The notes under the pieces were generated by a model. That model was not told where the DNA came from. It worked only from the letters and a program-made list of their open reading frames with translations, and made no database searches. Made by a program: the position numbers and the translations under genes. This document shows positions 52,906 through 61,169 of a stretch of DNA of 62,856 nucleotides, piece after piece. Positions within the stretch are counted from its first letter, which is position 1; every line of letters begins with the position of its first letter. The DNA comes from an uncultured Chitinophagaceae bacterium. Its GTDB lineage: Bacteria > Bacteroidota > Bacteroidia > Chitinophagales > Chitinophagaceae. The stretch covers positions 1 through 62,856 of the forward strand of contig CAKZFX010000027.1 of NCBI GenBank assembly GCA_936908745.1. Direction: 5' to 3'.

Positions 52906-53319
52906 TTAGGTATAGGTTTGTTGAAACAGCGCCGGGTATTGTTTTCGCAAGCGGCTTTGCTTCCGGCTGCCGATGTCTTCAAATTTCTTTTTATACTTAT
53001 GCAGGCAAAGCATCGTCAGCGTTTTTGCCTGCGCTTCTTTTATGGCATCGGTGATACTTTTTTTAAGTACATCGCTGTTGGCTTCGTTCCATTGTATAGC
53101 AACCCGGTCGGCCATTTTGCCCGACAGCATATAACTTCTCCAGAGACGTTGTTGTAATTCTTTCGTCACGACATCGGCTTCTATCGCCACGTTATCAATA
53201 GTGACATTGCCGGTAGCGGAAACAGCGATCGTGATTATTTTTTCGGCCGAATAAGCGGGGTGAGATGAAGGGGCAGTACTAAGCAGGAAACTCAATAGCA
53301 GGGATGCCATTAACTGCAT
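52906..53319 (-). CDS. Secreted protein with ExbD/TolR periplasmic-like domain
   Basis: 137 residues. N-terminal signal peptide (1-25, ends PAYSA) instead of the ExbD membrane anchor. Residues ~28-95 (IITIAVSATGNVTIDNVAI, VAIQWNEANSDVLKKSITDAIKEAQ) follow the strand-helix pattern of the ExbD/TolR periplasmic domain. No ExbB or TonB gene is near. Co-transcribed with the DUF481 barrel. Similarity is at pattern level only. Confidence 0.5.
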   Translation of the reverse strand: MQLMASLLLSFLLSTAPSSHPAYSAEKIITIAVSATGNVTIDNVAIEADVVTKELQQRLWRSYMLSGKMADRVAIQWNEANSDVLKKSITDAIKEAQAKTLTMLCLHKYKKKFEDIGSRKQSRLRKQYPALFQQTYT

Positions 53320-53394
53320 GGGACAGGTGGTTTAGGTTTACCTGCAAAAGATAGTAATTATTAGGGTGTATCAGCGTTACTCACCAGCTTTTTT

Positions 53395-53490
53395 CATTTT
53401 CCCGCATACCTGCCTGCTGGTAGGCAAGTCTTGCAGATGATCGCAGAAAATGATAAAATCAGCGCAATCCTGCGCCATCTGCGGGAGATA
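53395..53490. repeat. Dispersed intergenic repeat (CTGCCTGCTGGTAGGCAG type)
   Basis: Holds CCTGCCTGCTGGTAGGCAAG and ATCTGCGGGAGAT, both of which recur in the 55.4-55.7 kb gap as the palindrome CCTGCCTGCCGGCAGGCAGG and the same ATCTGCGGGAGAT. Such sequences are frequent in Bacteroidota intergenic DNA (from general knowledge). Confidence 0.5.
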
Positions 53491-55365
53491 CTAATTTACA
53501 ATCTCACTCAGCTCCAGCCAGCGCAGTTCTTTTTCATCCAGTTGCGCTGTGATTTCGCCTATACGGTGCGATAATTTTCCCAGCTCTTCAAAAGGAATAC
53601 TGCCGCTATTGAGTTTTTCTGTCACTGTTTTCTTTTCCTCTGTCAGCGAAGCGATATCTTTTTCCAGTTGTTCAAACTCCCGTTTCTCTTTGTACGAAGC
53701 CTGTCTTTTGGTTTCCACTTTAGGTGCTTCAGTTATTTGTTTTTTGACTTCAGTTACAGGATCGGCTGTTTGTTTGTTGGAAAGCGATTCCCTGTACTGC
53801 GAATAATTGCCCGGGAAATCGCTGACCACGCCGTCGCCTTCAAACACAAATAAATGATCTACCAAACGGTCCATAAAATAACGGTCGTGCGAAACGATCA
53901 ACAGGCAACCCGGGAATTCGCTCAAAAAATTCTCCAGTACGCCCAACGTCGGCAGGTCAAGGTCATTCGTTGGTTCATCCAGTATAAGGAAATTAGGATT
54001 GCGGAAAAGAATGGATAATAAATGCAATCTTCTTTTTTCGCCACCGCTCAGGCTGCTGATATAGGTGTATTGTTTATCCGGATCAAAAAGGAAAAGTTGT
54101 AAGAATTGTGCAGCGCTTAACGAACCACCCGAAGCCAGCGGGAAACTTTCGGCAATATTTTTTACAAACTCGATCACCCGCATATCGTCTTTCAGCACAA
54201 GACCTTGTTGCGAGTAATTGCCAAAGATCACGGTGTCGCCCACATTTACTTTACCACTGTCAGCCGGTTCAATGCCTTGCAGGATATTTATAAAAGTGGA
54301 TTTACCAGCACCATTCTTTCCTACCACGCCTGCACGTTCGCCTTTTTTAAATGTGTAATCAAAACCTTGCAGGATTTGCTTTTCGCCAAAGGCTTTATAT
54401 ACTTTTTTCAGTTCAATTACTTTACCGCCGAGACGGTTCATCTTCATTTGCAATTGCAGCTGTTCATCTTCAATCTTCTGTTTGGCTTTCTTTTCTACTT
54501 CGTAAAAATTATCCTGGCGGCTTTTGCTCTTGGTCGTTCTTGCCTTGGGCTGCTTGCGCATCCACTCCAGTTCTTTGCGATAGGTATTTCTTGCTTTATC
54601 AATACTGGCCTGCTCGTTTTCCAGGCGGGTGGCTTTCTTTTCAAGATAATTTTCGTAATCACCTTTATAGGTATACATATTGCTTCCATCCAGCTCCCAT
54701 ATCTCATTACACACCGCATCCAAAAAATAACGGTCGTGGGTTACGAGCAGCAGCGTTACGTTTTCTTTATCTAAATAATGTTCCAGCCATTCCACCATTT
54801 CCACGTCGAGGTGGTTGGTGGGCTCGTCCATCAGCAACAATACATGTTTATGTTCAAAACCGATATCAATCAATGTTTTTGCTAAGGCTACTCTTTTGCG
54901 TTGTCCGCCGCTTAAGGTTTTTACCGGCTGGTTCAGGTGATGGATATTCAGTTTGCCCAACACCTGTTTTACTTTACTGTCAAAATCCCAGGCGCCGAGT
55001 TCATCCATTTTTACAATAGCTGCATTGAGTTTATCCGCATCCTCCGTTTCACTGGCGGCCTCGTATTCTTTGATAGCGCCGATGATCGGATGATTGTGAA
55101 AGAAAATATTGTCCAGTACCGAGCGGTCTTCGGCAAACTCCGGCTCCTGTTCAAACAATACCACATCCACTTCCTTGTTGACCCATAATTTGCCATCTTC
55201 CTGTACTTCTTTGCCCGAAAGAATGCGCAGCAGGGTGGACTTACCCACGCCATTGCGGGCTACGAGTGCGATCTTGTCACCTTCTTCTATATGGAACGAG
55301 ATATTGCTAAAAAGCGGTTTGATGCCATAACTCTTGGTCAACCCTTCGGCAGAAACATAATGCAT
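53491..55365 (-). CDS. ABC-F family ATPase (Uup/EttA-like)
   Basis: 624 residues with two ATP-binding cassettes in one chain and no membrane domain: Walker A ARNGVGKSTLL (~36-46) and KNGAGKSTFIN (~350), signatures LSGGQRKRVALAK and LSGGEKRRLHLL, Walker B LLLMDEPTNHLD and LILDEPTNDLD. Between them is the P-site/linker helix region with LEWMRKQPKARTTKSKSR. C-terminal ~90 residues form a coiled coil (EKREFEQLEKDIASLTEEKK). ABC-F proteins act on ribosomes or DNA; Uup-like is the nearest guess. Leaderless-type start. Confidence 0.94.
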   Translation of the reverse strand: MHYVSAEGLTKSYGIKPLFSNISFHIEEGDKIALVARNGVGKSTLLRILSGKEVQEDGKLWVNKEVDVVLFEQEPEFAEDRSVLDNIFFHNHPIIGAIKEYEAASETEDADKLNAAIVKMDELGAWDFDSKVKQVLGKLNIHHLNQPVKTLSGGQRKRVALAKTLIDIGFEHKHVLLLMDEPTNHLDVEMVEWLEHYLDKENVTLLLVTHDRYFLDAVCNEIWELDGSNMYTYKGDYENYLEKKATRLENEQASIDKARNTYRKELEWMRKQPKARTTKSKSRQDNFYEVEKKAKQKIEDEQLQLQMKMNRLGGKVIELKKVYKAFGEKQILQGFDYTFKKGERAGVVGKNGAGKSTFINILQGIEPADSGKVNVGDTVIFGNYSQQGLVLKDDMRVIEFVKNIAESFPLASGGSLSAAQFLQLFLFDPDKQYTYISSLSGGEKRRLHLLSILFRNPNFLILDEPTNDLDLPTLGVLENFLSEFPGCLLIVSHDRYFMDRLVDHLFVFEGDGVVSDFPGNYSQYRESLSNKQTADPVTEVKKQITEAPKVETKRQASYKEKREFEQLEKDIASLTEEKKTVTEKLNSGSIPFEELGKLSHRIGEITAQLDEKELRWLELSEIVN

Positions 55366-55369
55366 ACTA

Positions 55370-55377
55370 CAAAGGTA
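55370..55377 (-). promoter_or_regulatory. -7 element abutting the ABC-F start
   Basis: Minus-strand TACCTTTG (exact TAnnTTTG) with four bases (TAGT) before ATG 55365; leaderless mRNA expected. Confidence 0.55.
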
Positions 55378-55384
55378 CGAAGAG

Positions 55385-55705
55385 ATGTACGATGTGGGAT
55401 GTACGATTTACGATGTACCTACAATCTTTAGCGATGAGATTTTTTGTTTCCTAAGCATTTTAAGGGAATTTTTTACCACAAAGAACACGGAGAGAACAGC
55501 AGCACCAAGATCACTAAGGATCAGCTTAGACTATGTGAAAACCTATGTACCTATGATCCCCTGCCTGCCGGCAGGCAGGTATGTGGTTCAAATAATGTCG
55601 GCAGATAGGGAACAAGAGAAAAGGAGTTTCGCAGTGACAGACAAATGCCTGCGAAATCTGCGGGAGATATTCTTTGTGTTTCTTTGTGCCTTCGGGGAAA
55701 TAAAT
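55385..55705. repeat. Composite intergenic repeat region between ABC-F and DnaJ genes
   Basis: A 340-bp gap with no credible gene. It holds short near-repeats (GATGTACGAT, GATGTACGAT, ACGATGTAC at 55385-55418), an imperfect inverted repeat (CACAAAGAACAC at 55476-55487 against GTGTTTCTTTGTG at 55676-55688), a perfect 20-bp palindrome (CCTGCCTGCCGGCAGGCAGG, 55560-55579) and ATCTGCGGGAGAT near 55656. It resembles the flanks of dispersed Bacteroidota cassettes whose internal gene has been lost. Confidence 0.55.
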
Positions 55706-55706
55706 T

Positions 55707-56360
55707 TTACCTGTTACCCAAAAAAACGATCAGCAGGCAGATAAGAATAGCAATGGCGAGGATAAAAATGGGTTTGTAGCGCTCCACTATTTCATTCTTC
55801 CGCTGCTGGCGCAGGGTGGTTGCCTGCAACGCCGTTATTTCAGGATCGTTATAAATCCGCAGGAATTTATTGTGCAATAATTGCGCCTTGTCCGATGGCA
55901 GGAGACGGCTGGAATGGATCAGCAGGCGCACGATTTCTTTTTTGACAGAAGGCTCATCAAAACGTTCCAGTTTGACGATCACTTCATCATCTGTCAGTGC
56001 ATCCATGTATTCAAACAAACCTTGTTTGTCCATGCGGTGTATATCCAGCCGCGATACATGCTTTTCCAGTTCCAGGGCTTGTTGCAAAACTGTGGCGGGA
56101 GTAATGACAGGCTGCTTTTTCTTTTTACCGATACTTTGCTCATACCATCGTTGTTGCAGGTACTGTTCTTTGCGGCCGGGATGGGTGAGTACTTCGTAGG
56201 CTTCTTTCACCTCCACAAAATGCGCCATTGCATAGGCATCTTCATTTGTGGTATCAGGATGATACTGTAAAGCCAGCCTCCGGTATGCTTTTTTGATCTC
56301 ATCCAGTGAGGCGGATGGTGCTACTTCGAGGATGCTATAATAATCCTTTGTATGTATCAT
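55707..56360 (-). CDS. DnaJ-domain protein with C-terminal membrane helix
   Basis: 217 residues. J-domain at ~5-70 with the HPD motif (ALQYHPDTTNEDAY) that stimulates Hsp70 ATPase. The middle (~80-185) is helical and unrecognised; ~195-215 is a membrane helix (IFILAIAILICLLIVFLG). So it probably recruits a DnaK protein to the inner membrane. Last gene of a three-gene operon, 16 bp after the Cys-rich lipoprotein. Confidence 0.83.
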   Translation of the reverse strand: MIHTKDYYSILEVAPSASLDEIKKAYRRLALQYHPDTTNEDAYAMAHFVEVKEAYEVLTHPGRKEQYLQQRWYEQSIGKKKKQPVITPATVLQQALELEKHVSRLDIHRMDKQGLFEYMDALTDDEVIVKLERFDEPSVKKEIVRLLIHSSRLLPSDKAQLLHNKFLRIYNDPEITALQATTLRQQRKNEIVERYKPIFILAIAILICLLIVFLGNR

Positions 56361-56376
56361 GTAGTGGCCGGGGCAG

Positions 56377-56949
56377 CTACTGTTTGTTTTTTAGCTGCGC
56401 AATGGTTGACTTCAGGTATTCAGCAAATATCTTTATTTCTCCTGTTAATTGTGCAGCATCGTTATCGATATAAAACTTCTTCACTTTGTTATTCTGTGCC
56501 AATTCAAAATAAATACCACAGCCATCGGCGCAGTCGGGACAGCCAAAACGTTCTGTTTCTTTGTCCGTCGTCAATAATTCAGTCGGAATTTGTCCCATGA
56601 TGCTATGCGCCAGATCAATACGATTCACATTACTGACAACAGTGTTGAATGTAACAACGCCATTATTTTTAAAAAAACTGTCGGTGCTGTCCACCATCAG
56701 CGTCATGTTATTGCCTGTATTGTTGAACCGGAACATCGTGGCGCAGTTTTTTGCACAAAAGCCACAATACACACCAAATACAATTTGTCCTGTCAATTTA
56801 TTACCGGGCACATACTGGTCAACGCTGTCTTCCGGGGTTTCATTCGTAACAGTAATAGAATCATTGTACGGCTGATCAGGATTTTTAGTGCCGGGTGCAC
56901 AGCCAACTATAAATAAGGCACAAACCAATGCAGTAAAAATAGTTTTCAT
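56377..56949 (-). CDS. Cys-rich lipoprotein, unknown
   Basis: 190 residues. Lipobox IVGC (mature Cys17). Two Cys clusters: VYCGFCAKNC (~61-70) and FGCPDCADGCG (~136-146), six cysteines in all besides the lipobox one, in an arrangement that could bind a metal or form disulfides. The rest is mixed with a helical C-terminus. No family recognised. 19 bp after the dienelactone hydrolase and 16 bp before the DnaJ gene in transcription. Confidence 0.65.
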   Translation of the reverse strand: MKTIFTALVCALFIVGCAPGTKNPDQPYNDSITVTNETPEDSVDQYVPGNKLTGQIVFGVYCGFCAKNCATMFRFNNTGNNMTLMVDSTDSFFKNNGVVTFNTVVSNVNRIDLAHSIMGQIPTELLTTDKETERFGCPDCADGCGIYFELAQNNKVKKFYIDNDAAQLTGEIKIFAEYLKSTIAQLKNKQ

Positions 56950-56968
56950 ACTATAAAAATTTAAGCGG

Positions 56969-57820
56969 CTACTTCAAATGTTTATCAAAAAAGGCAATGG
57001 TTCGTTGCCATGCGAGTTTGGCGGCTTTTTCATCGTAGCGGGTGGGGGCCGTATCATTATGAAAAGCATGGTTCACAGCTTCATACATATACAATTCGTA
57101 TTCTTTCTTATTGGCTTTTAATGCTTCTTCAAATGCAGGAATACCGGCATTCACTCTTTCATCTAATCCCGCATAATGCAATTGTAATGCCGCCTTTATC
57201 TTCGGCACATCTTCCGTAGCCGCCGGGCGGCCATAAAAAGCAACGGCCGCTTTTAAGGAAGGAACGTTTACAGCTAAACTATTGCTCATGGCACCGCCCC
57301 AGCAAAAACCCACACAACCGGCATTGCCATTAAAATCTTTACGATTCGGTAAATAATCAAATACGTTGATAAAATTTTGTAAACTGTCTTCTGCTTTCAA
57401 TTGCTGAAACTTTGTTCTTGCCTCATCTTCATTGGCAGGTGTGCCACCGATCGGTGCTAATGCATTCGGCGCAATGGCTAAATAACCTGCTTTTGCTGCA
57501 CGCCGTGCCACATCTTCGATATGTGCGTTCAGGCCGCGGTTTTCATGGATGACAACAACGGCTGCATATTTCTTTTCTTCTTTGGGTCTTGCCACATAGG
57601 CTTTCATTTCTGCCGGTACGCCGGGATAAGAAATGTATTCGGTAAATAAATCATCATCATTGGTCATGGCTGCATGTGCATAATTCACTTCCAGCATGGG
57701 CAACAAAGCCATTGCGGCAGCCGTTCCACCGGCTAACAATGTCAGTCGTTTTAAAAACTCGTGGCGGCTTAATGGCTTGTGGGTGTACTCGTCGTAGAGG
57801 TTAATAATTTGCTGGTCCAT
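56969..57820 (-). CDS. Dienelactone hydrolase family protein
   Basis: 283 residues. Alpha/beta-hydrolase with the DLH triad: nucleophile Cys in GFCWGG (~170-176), Asp in YAGLDERV (~218), and His in NHAFHND (~250). An N-terminal hydrophobic stretch (~25-50, with SRHEFLKRLTLLAGGTAAAMALLP) precedes the domain and resembles a Tat/Sec signal, suggesting periplasmic export. Substrate not known. First gene of the operon with the lipoprotein and DnaJ genes; TACCTTTA box at 57841-57848. Confidence 0.85.
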   Translation of the reverse strand: MDQQIINLYDEYTHKPLSRHEFLKRLTLLAGGTAAAMALLPMLEVNYAHAAMTNDDDLFTEYISYPGVPAEMKAYVARPKEEKKYAAVVVIHENRGLNAHIEDVARRAAKAGYLAIAPNALAPIGGTPANEDEARTKFQQLKAEDSLQNFINVFDYLPNRKDFNGNAGCVGFCWGGAMSNSLAVNVPSLKAAVAFYGRPAATEDVPKIKAALQLHYAGLDERVNAGIPAFEEALKANKKEYELYMYEAVNHAFHNDTAPTRYDEKAAKLAWQRTIAFFDKHLK

Positions 57821-57840
57821 ACTGCATGATTTTAGGTCTT

Positions 57841-57848
57841 TAAAGGTA
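57841..57848 (-). promoter_or_regulatory. Candidate -7 element of the dienelactone hydrolase operon
   Basis: Minus-strand TACCTTTA (one mismatch to TAnnTTTG), 20 bp before ATG 57820. Confidence 0.35.
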
Positions 57849-58039
57849 GGATAGCGGGCAGGATTTTTAGTTTTTGTTAGCCAATTCTTTTAACAGGGCT
57901 ACAAAGTTTTGCTAAAAGGCCCTGTGTAGCAACTATCCACACATCCCGGGCACAATTATAGCGTCATACAATTGTAAGTAAGGAAAGAGAACCGTTAAAA
58001 AACAGGAATGAATTATTTATTACAAAAAATCAGTTGTCC

Positions 58040-59488
58040 ATGAAACGTATCATGAAAATTGCTGCCGTGGCATTCGTCGTCTTCCTTGGCAGTTCATGGC
58101 GAAGCACTGCTTCTGCCCAAACCTATGACGACAATTATTACAATGACGGTGGTAATTATGATAACAATTACAACGATAATTACGACCAGTACCAGCAACC
58201 ACAGCAGGATGTGGATTATCAAACCTTTTATGATGAACTGAGCCCGCATGGCCGTTGGGTGCAACACCCGCAGTATGGTTATGTATGGATCCCGAACCTT
58301 GGTAATGACTTCAGACCGTACAGCACAAGCGGTCACTGGGTGTGGACAGACAATTATGAATGGATGTGGGTGTCTGACTATGATTGGGGCTGGGCGCCGT
58401 TTCACTATGGCCGCTGGTACAGCGATCCTTACTATGGATGGGCCTGGGTGCCGGGTTATGAATGGTCACCGGCCTGGGTAGCATGGAGAGATGGTGGTGA
58501 TTATTATGGCTGGGCACCGATACAACCCGGTATCAACATCAGCATTGGTTTTAATATCGGCAGCTATTCACCGCCGTATGATTACTGGTGCTTTACACCC
58601 CGCCGTTACATCACTTCGCCAAGAGTGTATGACTACTATCTCGACAGGAGACAGAACGTAACGATCATTAACCAGACAACGATCATCAATAACTTCAATT
58701 ACAACCGTAATGTGTTCCGTACCGGCCCCCGCCGTGCAGATGTGGAGATCTATGCAGGACGTATTACGCCTGTACGATTTGCTCCTTCATCACGCCCCGG
58801 CAGATCCGTAGTGCGCAACAACCAGGTTAATATTTATCGCCCGACGTTCAACAGGAATAACAGTGGCAGAGCTTCTGCACCAAGAAACTTTGAACGTTAT
58901 GATCGCCAGCGTACAGCCAGCAATGGCCGTGGAAATAACGACAGGGGCAATAACAGGACTTTTGACAGGAATAATAATAATAACAATGATAATAATGGCC
59001 GTGTAAGAAATGGCAACAACCTGCCAAGACCTGAACGTAACGGCAACATGGAAGGAAGGAATCGTGAAAGAACGGCGAATGATAATCCTTTCAACCGTCA
59101 GCGGAATGCAGATGTAAACAACCGGCCCGACAGAAGACAGGATAATCCTAACCGCGAAATGCGTACGCCAACGGAAAGGCCGCAGCGGAATATGGATAAC
59201 CCGGGTCGTCAGCGGGCAGAACGTCCTGACCAGCCGGTAAGGCAGCCTAATGAAAACCGTGTGTTCAGGCAGGAGCGTCCGCAAACCTCGCAACCGCAGG
59301 TTCGTGAGCAGCGACAGCAGCAGCCGCAAGTGCGTGAACAGCGACAGCCACAGGTACGTGAGCAACGACAAATGCCGCAACAGCAGCAACAACCACAACG
59401 CCAGTTTGAAAGAAGAAGCAACACTGGTGGCGGTGGAGAAATGAGAGGTGGTGGCAACGGCGGCGGACGTCGTGACGGAAGACAATAA
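58040..59488 (+). CDS. DUF6600 protein with Asn/Arg/Gln-rich tail
   Basis: 482 residues from ATG 58040 (an in-frame TTG at 58034 is the alternative). Signal peptide ends TASAQ. Then a Tyr/Asn/Asp-rich stretch, and a DUF6600 region (~50-230) of Trp/Tyr/Gly-rich repeats: GRWVQHPQYGYVWIP, GHWVWTDNYEWMWV, GRWYSDPYYGWAWVP. From ~230 to the end is disordered and basic: NRGNN-like runs, then QVREQRQ repeats (~415-450), and a Gly-rich end. Probably an envelope or surface protein. Divergent from the 57820 operon. Confidence 0.8.
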   Translation: MKRIMKIAAVAFVVFLGSSWRSTASAQTYDDNYYNDGGNYDNNYNDNYDQYQQPQQDVDYQTFYDELSPHGRWVQHPQYGYVWIPNLGNDFRPYSTSGHWVWTDNYEWMWVSDYDWGWAPFHYGRWYSDPYYGWAWVPGYEWSPAWVAWRDGGDYYGWAPIQPGINISIGFNIGSYSPPYDYWCFTPRRYITSPRVYDYYLDRRQNVTIINQTTIINNFNYNRNVFRTGPRRADVEIYAGRITPVRFAPSSRPGRSVVRNNQVNIYRPTFNRNNSGRASAPRNFERYDRQRTASNGRGNNDRGNNRTFDRNNNNNNDNNGRVRNGNNLPRPERNGNMEGRNRERTANDNPFNRQRNADVNNRPDRRQDNPNREMRTPTERPQRNMDNPGRQRAERPDQPVRQPNENRVFRQERPQTSQPQVREQRQQQPQVREQRQPQVREQRQMPQQQQQPQRQFERRSNTGGGGEMRGGGNGGGRRDGRQ

Positions 59489-59507
59489 CAGCTGATTCTA
59501 TTTATAA

Positions 59508-59545
59508 AAAAGCCCTGTATCTGTTATATTGATACAGGGCTTTTC
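59508..59545 (+). terminator. Terminator after the DUF6600 gene
   Basis: Perfect 14-bp stem (AAAAGCCCTGTATC at 59508-59521 with GATACAGGGCTTTT at 59531-59544), 9-nt loop, T-rich tail. Confidence 0.88.
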
Positions 59546-59610
59546 TTTTACAGCAACTGTTAAAAATTGTATAAGTAAACAGCAATATAATTTTAGTACG
59601 AAATCTATCG

Positions 59611-59618
59611 TATGTTTG
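59611..59618 (+). promoter_or_regulatory. -7 element abutting the TlpA-like gene start
   Basis: TATGTTTG (exact TAnnTTTG) with four bases (ATGA) before ATG 59623; leaderless mRNA expected. Confidence 0.5.
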
Positions 59619-59622
59619 ATGA

Positions 59623-60882
59623 ATGAAACACTTATACACTTTTTTTCTTGCTGTCATTGCAACATTATCCTTAACAGCACAACAGTCTGTTACTTTACAA
59701 AACAACAGCAGCAGCCATGTATCGTTTGTGCGATACGATGAATGGGGCAACTACCAGTTTTATCCAATCAGTCCCGGCAAAACGTTGGAGATCTCTTTTG
59801 AGACTGAATACCTGAATTTATTTGCACTGGAAGACGATAAAGATGTTCCTTATTTCTTTTTTCCCGGCGATGAGGTAAGTATCACGGGACAGGAGGATAA
59901 ATTTTACATCTTCGATTGTAAAAACACCCAGCGAAAAAATGAACTGGCGCTGGCACCCATTCTCTTCCGTTTTTTCAAAGACAGACCGGCCGATATACCA
60001 ACAACTGACCTGTTGAAAAAGGCAAGAACATCTGTTGATTCGCTATTCGGGGACAGGGATCTGTCAAAAAAGACGAAAGAGCTGACCCAACTCTATTATG
60101 TGTATGACCAGTTGGGAAAGAGAATGAAATACAATAAGGAACAAAATATCGAAGAGCCGTTTGAAAGCTATTGGAAAGCTGATTACAACAGGGCCTTGCA
60201 ATCGTATATCCTTGGTTTCCGAACCTATGTGCTGAACTATTTACCAACGTTTACCAAAAAAGAAGAATTGGTAAAGGAATATGCACGACAGTTTACAGGT
60301 GAGCACAAGGAAATTGCTTTATACTCCTTGCTGCACCGTTCTTTTTACAAAGACAAAGCCTGGTTTCGCAGTCATTACAATGAATACCTGTCGCAATCAA
60401 AAGACAAAAAATATAGTGAGAAGCTGGCTTATTTTAAACTGACGGACGACCTGCAAAGCGATGCGTCTAACATGTTAGTGATCGGTGCAGGCAGTGATAC
60501 GTCTTCTGTTCAAGAATTGCTTACAAAATTAAAAGGAAACGTGGTGCTGATTGATTTATGGGCAAGCTGGTGTGTGCCTTGTATGGAGCAATTGCCTTTC
60601 TCTAAAGAACTGGCTGCCTATTTTGATACGAGACCCTTTCGTGTATTGTACCTGAGCCTTGACAGGGAATATCATTTGTTTGATAAAGCATCCAAAAAAC
60701 ATTTGCCGGGAAAACTGAACTATAATGTCGTTGGCAATTTTGATTCGCCCTTTGCCAAAATGAATAAGGTAAAAGAAATCCCCCGTTATATGCTGATTGA
60801 CAAGCAAGGTAATTTTGTAACAACAACCGCACCTTCACCCAATGATGCAGCACTACGGGAAATGATTCAAAAATACCTCTGA
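59623..60882 (+). CDS. TlpA/AhpC-like thioredoxin-fold protein with N-terminal domain
   Basis: 419 residues, signal peptide 1-19 (ends LTAQ). The N-terminal ~270 residues are a beta-then-helical region resembling the domains found on Bacteroidota TlpA relatives. The C-terminal ~140 residues are thioredoxin-like with active site ASWCVPCMEQLPF (WCVPC), and EIPRYMLIDKQGNFV with the cis-Pro region. Likely a periplasmic thiol-disulfide oxidoreductase. Confidence 0.87.
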   Translation: MKHLYTFFLAVIATLSLTAQQSVTLQNNSSSHVSFVRYDEWGNYQFYPISPGKTLEISFETEYLNLFALEDDKDVPYFFFPGDEVSITGQEDKFYIFDCKNTQRKNELALAPILFRFFKDRPADIPTTDLLKKARTSVDSLFGDRDLSKKTKELTQLYYVYDQLGKRMKYNKEQNIEEPFESYWKADYNRALQSYILGFRTYVLNYLPTFTKKEELVKEYARQFTGEHKEIALYSLLHRSFYKDKAWFRSHYNEYLSQSKDKKYSEKLAYFKLTDDLQSDASNMLVIGAGSDTSSVQELLTKLKGNVVLIDLWASWCVPCMEQLPFSKELAAYFDTRPFRVLYLSLDREYHLFDKASKKHLPGKLNYNVVGNFDSPFAKMNKVKEIPRYMLIDKQGNFVTTTAPSPNDAALREMIQKYL

Positions 60883-60903
60883 TCATCACCAATGATAGCC
60901 ATG

Positions 60904-60948
60904 AAAAAGGTCTGTAGCAATATAAATATGCTACAGACCTTTTTCTTT
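60904..60948 (+). terminator. Terminator after the TlpA-like gene
   Basis: Perfect 16-bp stem (AAAAAGGTCTGTAGCA at 60904-60919 with TGCTACAGACCTTTTT at 60929-60944), then T-rich sequence. Confidence 0.9.
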
Positions 60949-61046
60949 ATTGACAGTTGGTATACATTTCCGCCAGTTTTCCGGCGAAACGGATTTGTCA
61001 AGGCTTCCGTTCTTTTTTAACATGATTTGGCGCAAGATTTAAAAGC

Positions 61047-61074
61047 AAAACCCTGCCGGAGAGCAGGGTTTTTA
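61047..61074. terminator. Terminator-like hairpin 78 bp beyond gcvP
   Basis: AAAACCCTGC (61047-61056) pairs with GCAGGGTTTT (61063-61072); T-runs lie on both strands. Serves gcvP on the minus strand or backs up the previous terminator on the plus strand. Confidence 0.7.
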
Positions 61075-61096
61075 TAGATGTTCTACTTAATCGTAC

Positions 61097-61169
61097 TTAC
61101 GCTTCAGCCTCCATCCTTCACTTTGTTCAGGATGACACCTGATTATAATGCTTACGCTTCCGCCTCCAT
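61097..61169. repeat. 18-bp near-identical direct repeat at the gcvP 3' end
   Basis: TTACGCTTCAGCCTCCAT (61097-61114) and TTACGCTTCCGCCTCCAT (61152-61169) differ at one base and lie 37 bp apart. The second encodes the last residues MEAEA and stop of gcvP; the first would code the same residues. The 37 bp between contains a sequence like the common Bacteroidota repeat GTCATCCTGAACAAAGTGAA on the minus strand. Confidence 0.7.

Noticed and set aside
54351..55019. 222-codon plus-strand reading frame
   Set aside because: Antisense to the ABC-F gene with both Walker motifs intact on the other strand.
55385..55744. 119-codon plus-strand reading frame in the repeat gap
   Set aside because: Translates dispersed repeats and runs into the DnaJ gene; no protein-like features.
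58790..59485. 231-codon minus-strand reading frame
   Set aside because: Antisense to the low-complexity tail of the DUF6600 gene; Leu/Val/Ile-rich only because of that composition.
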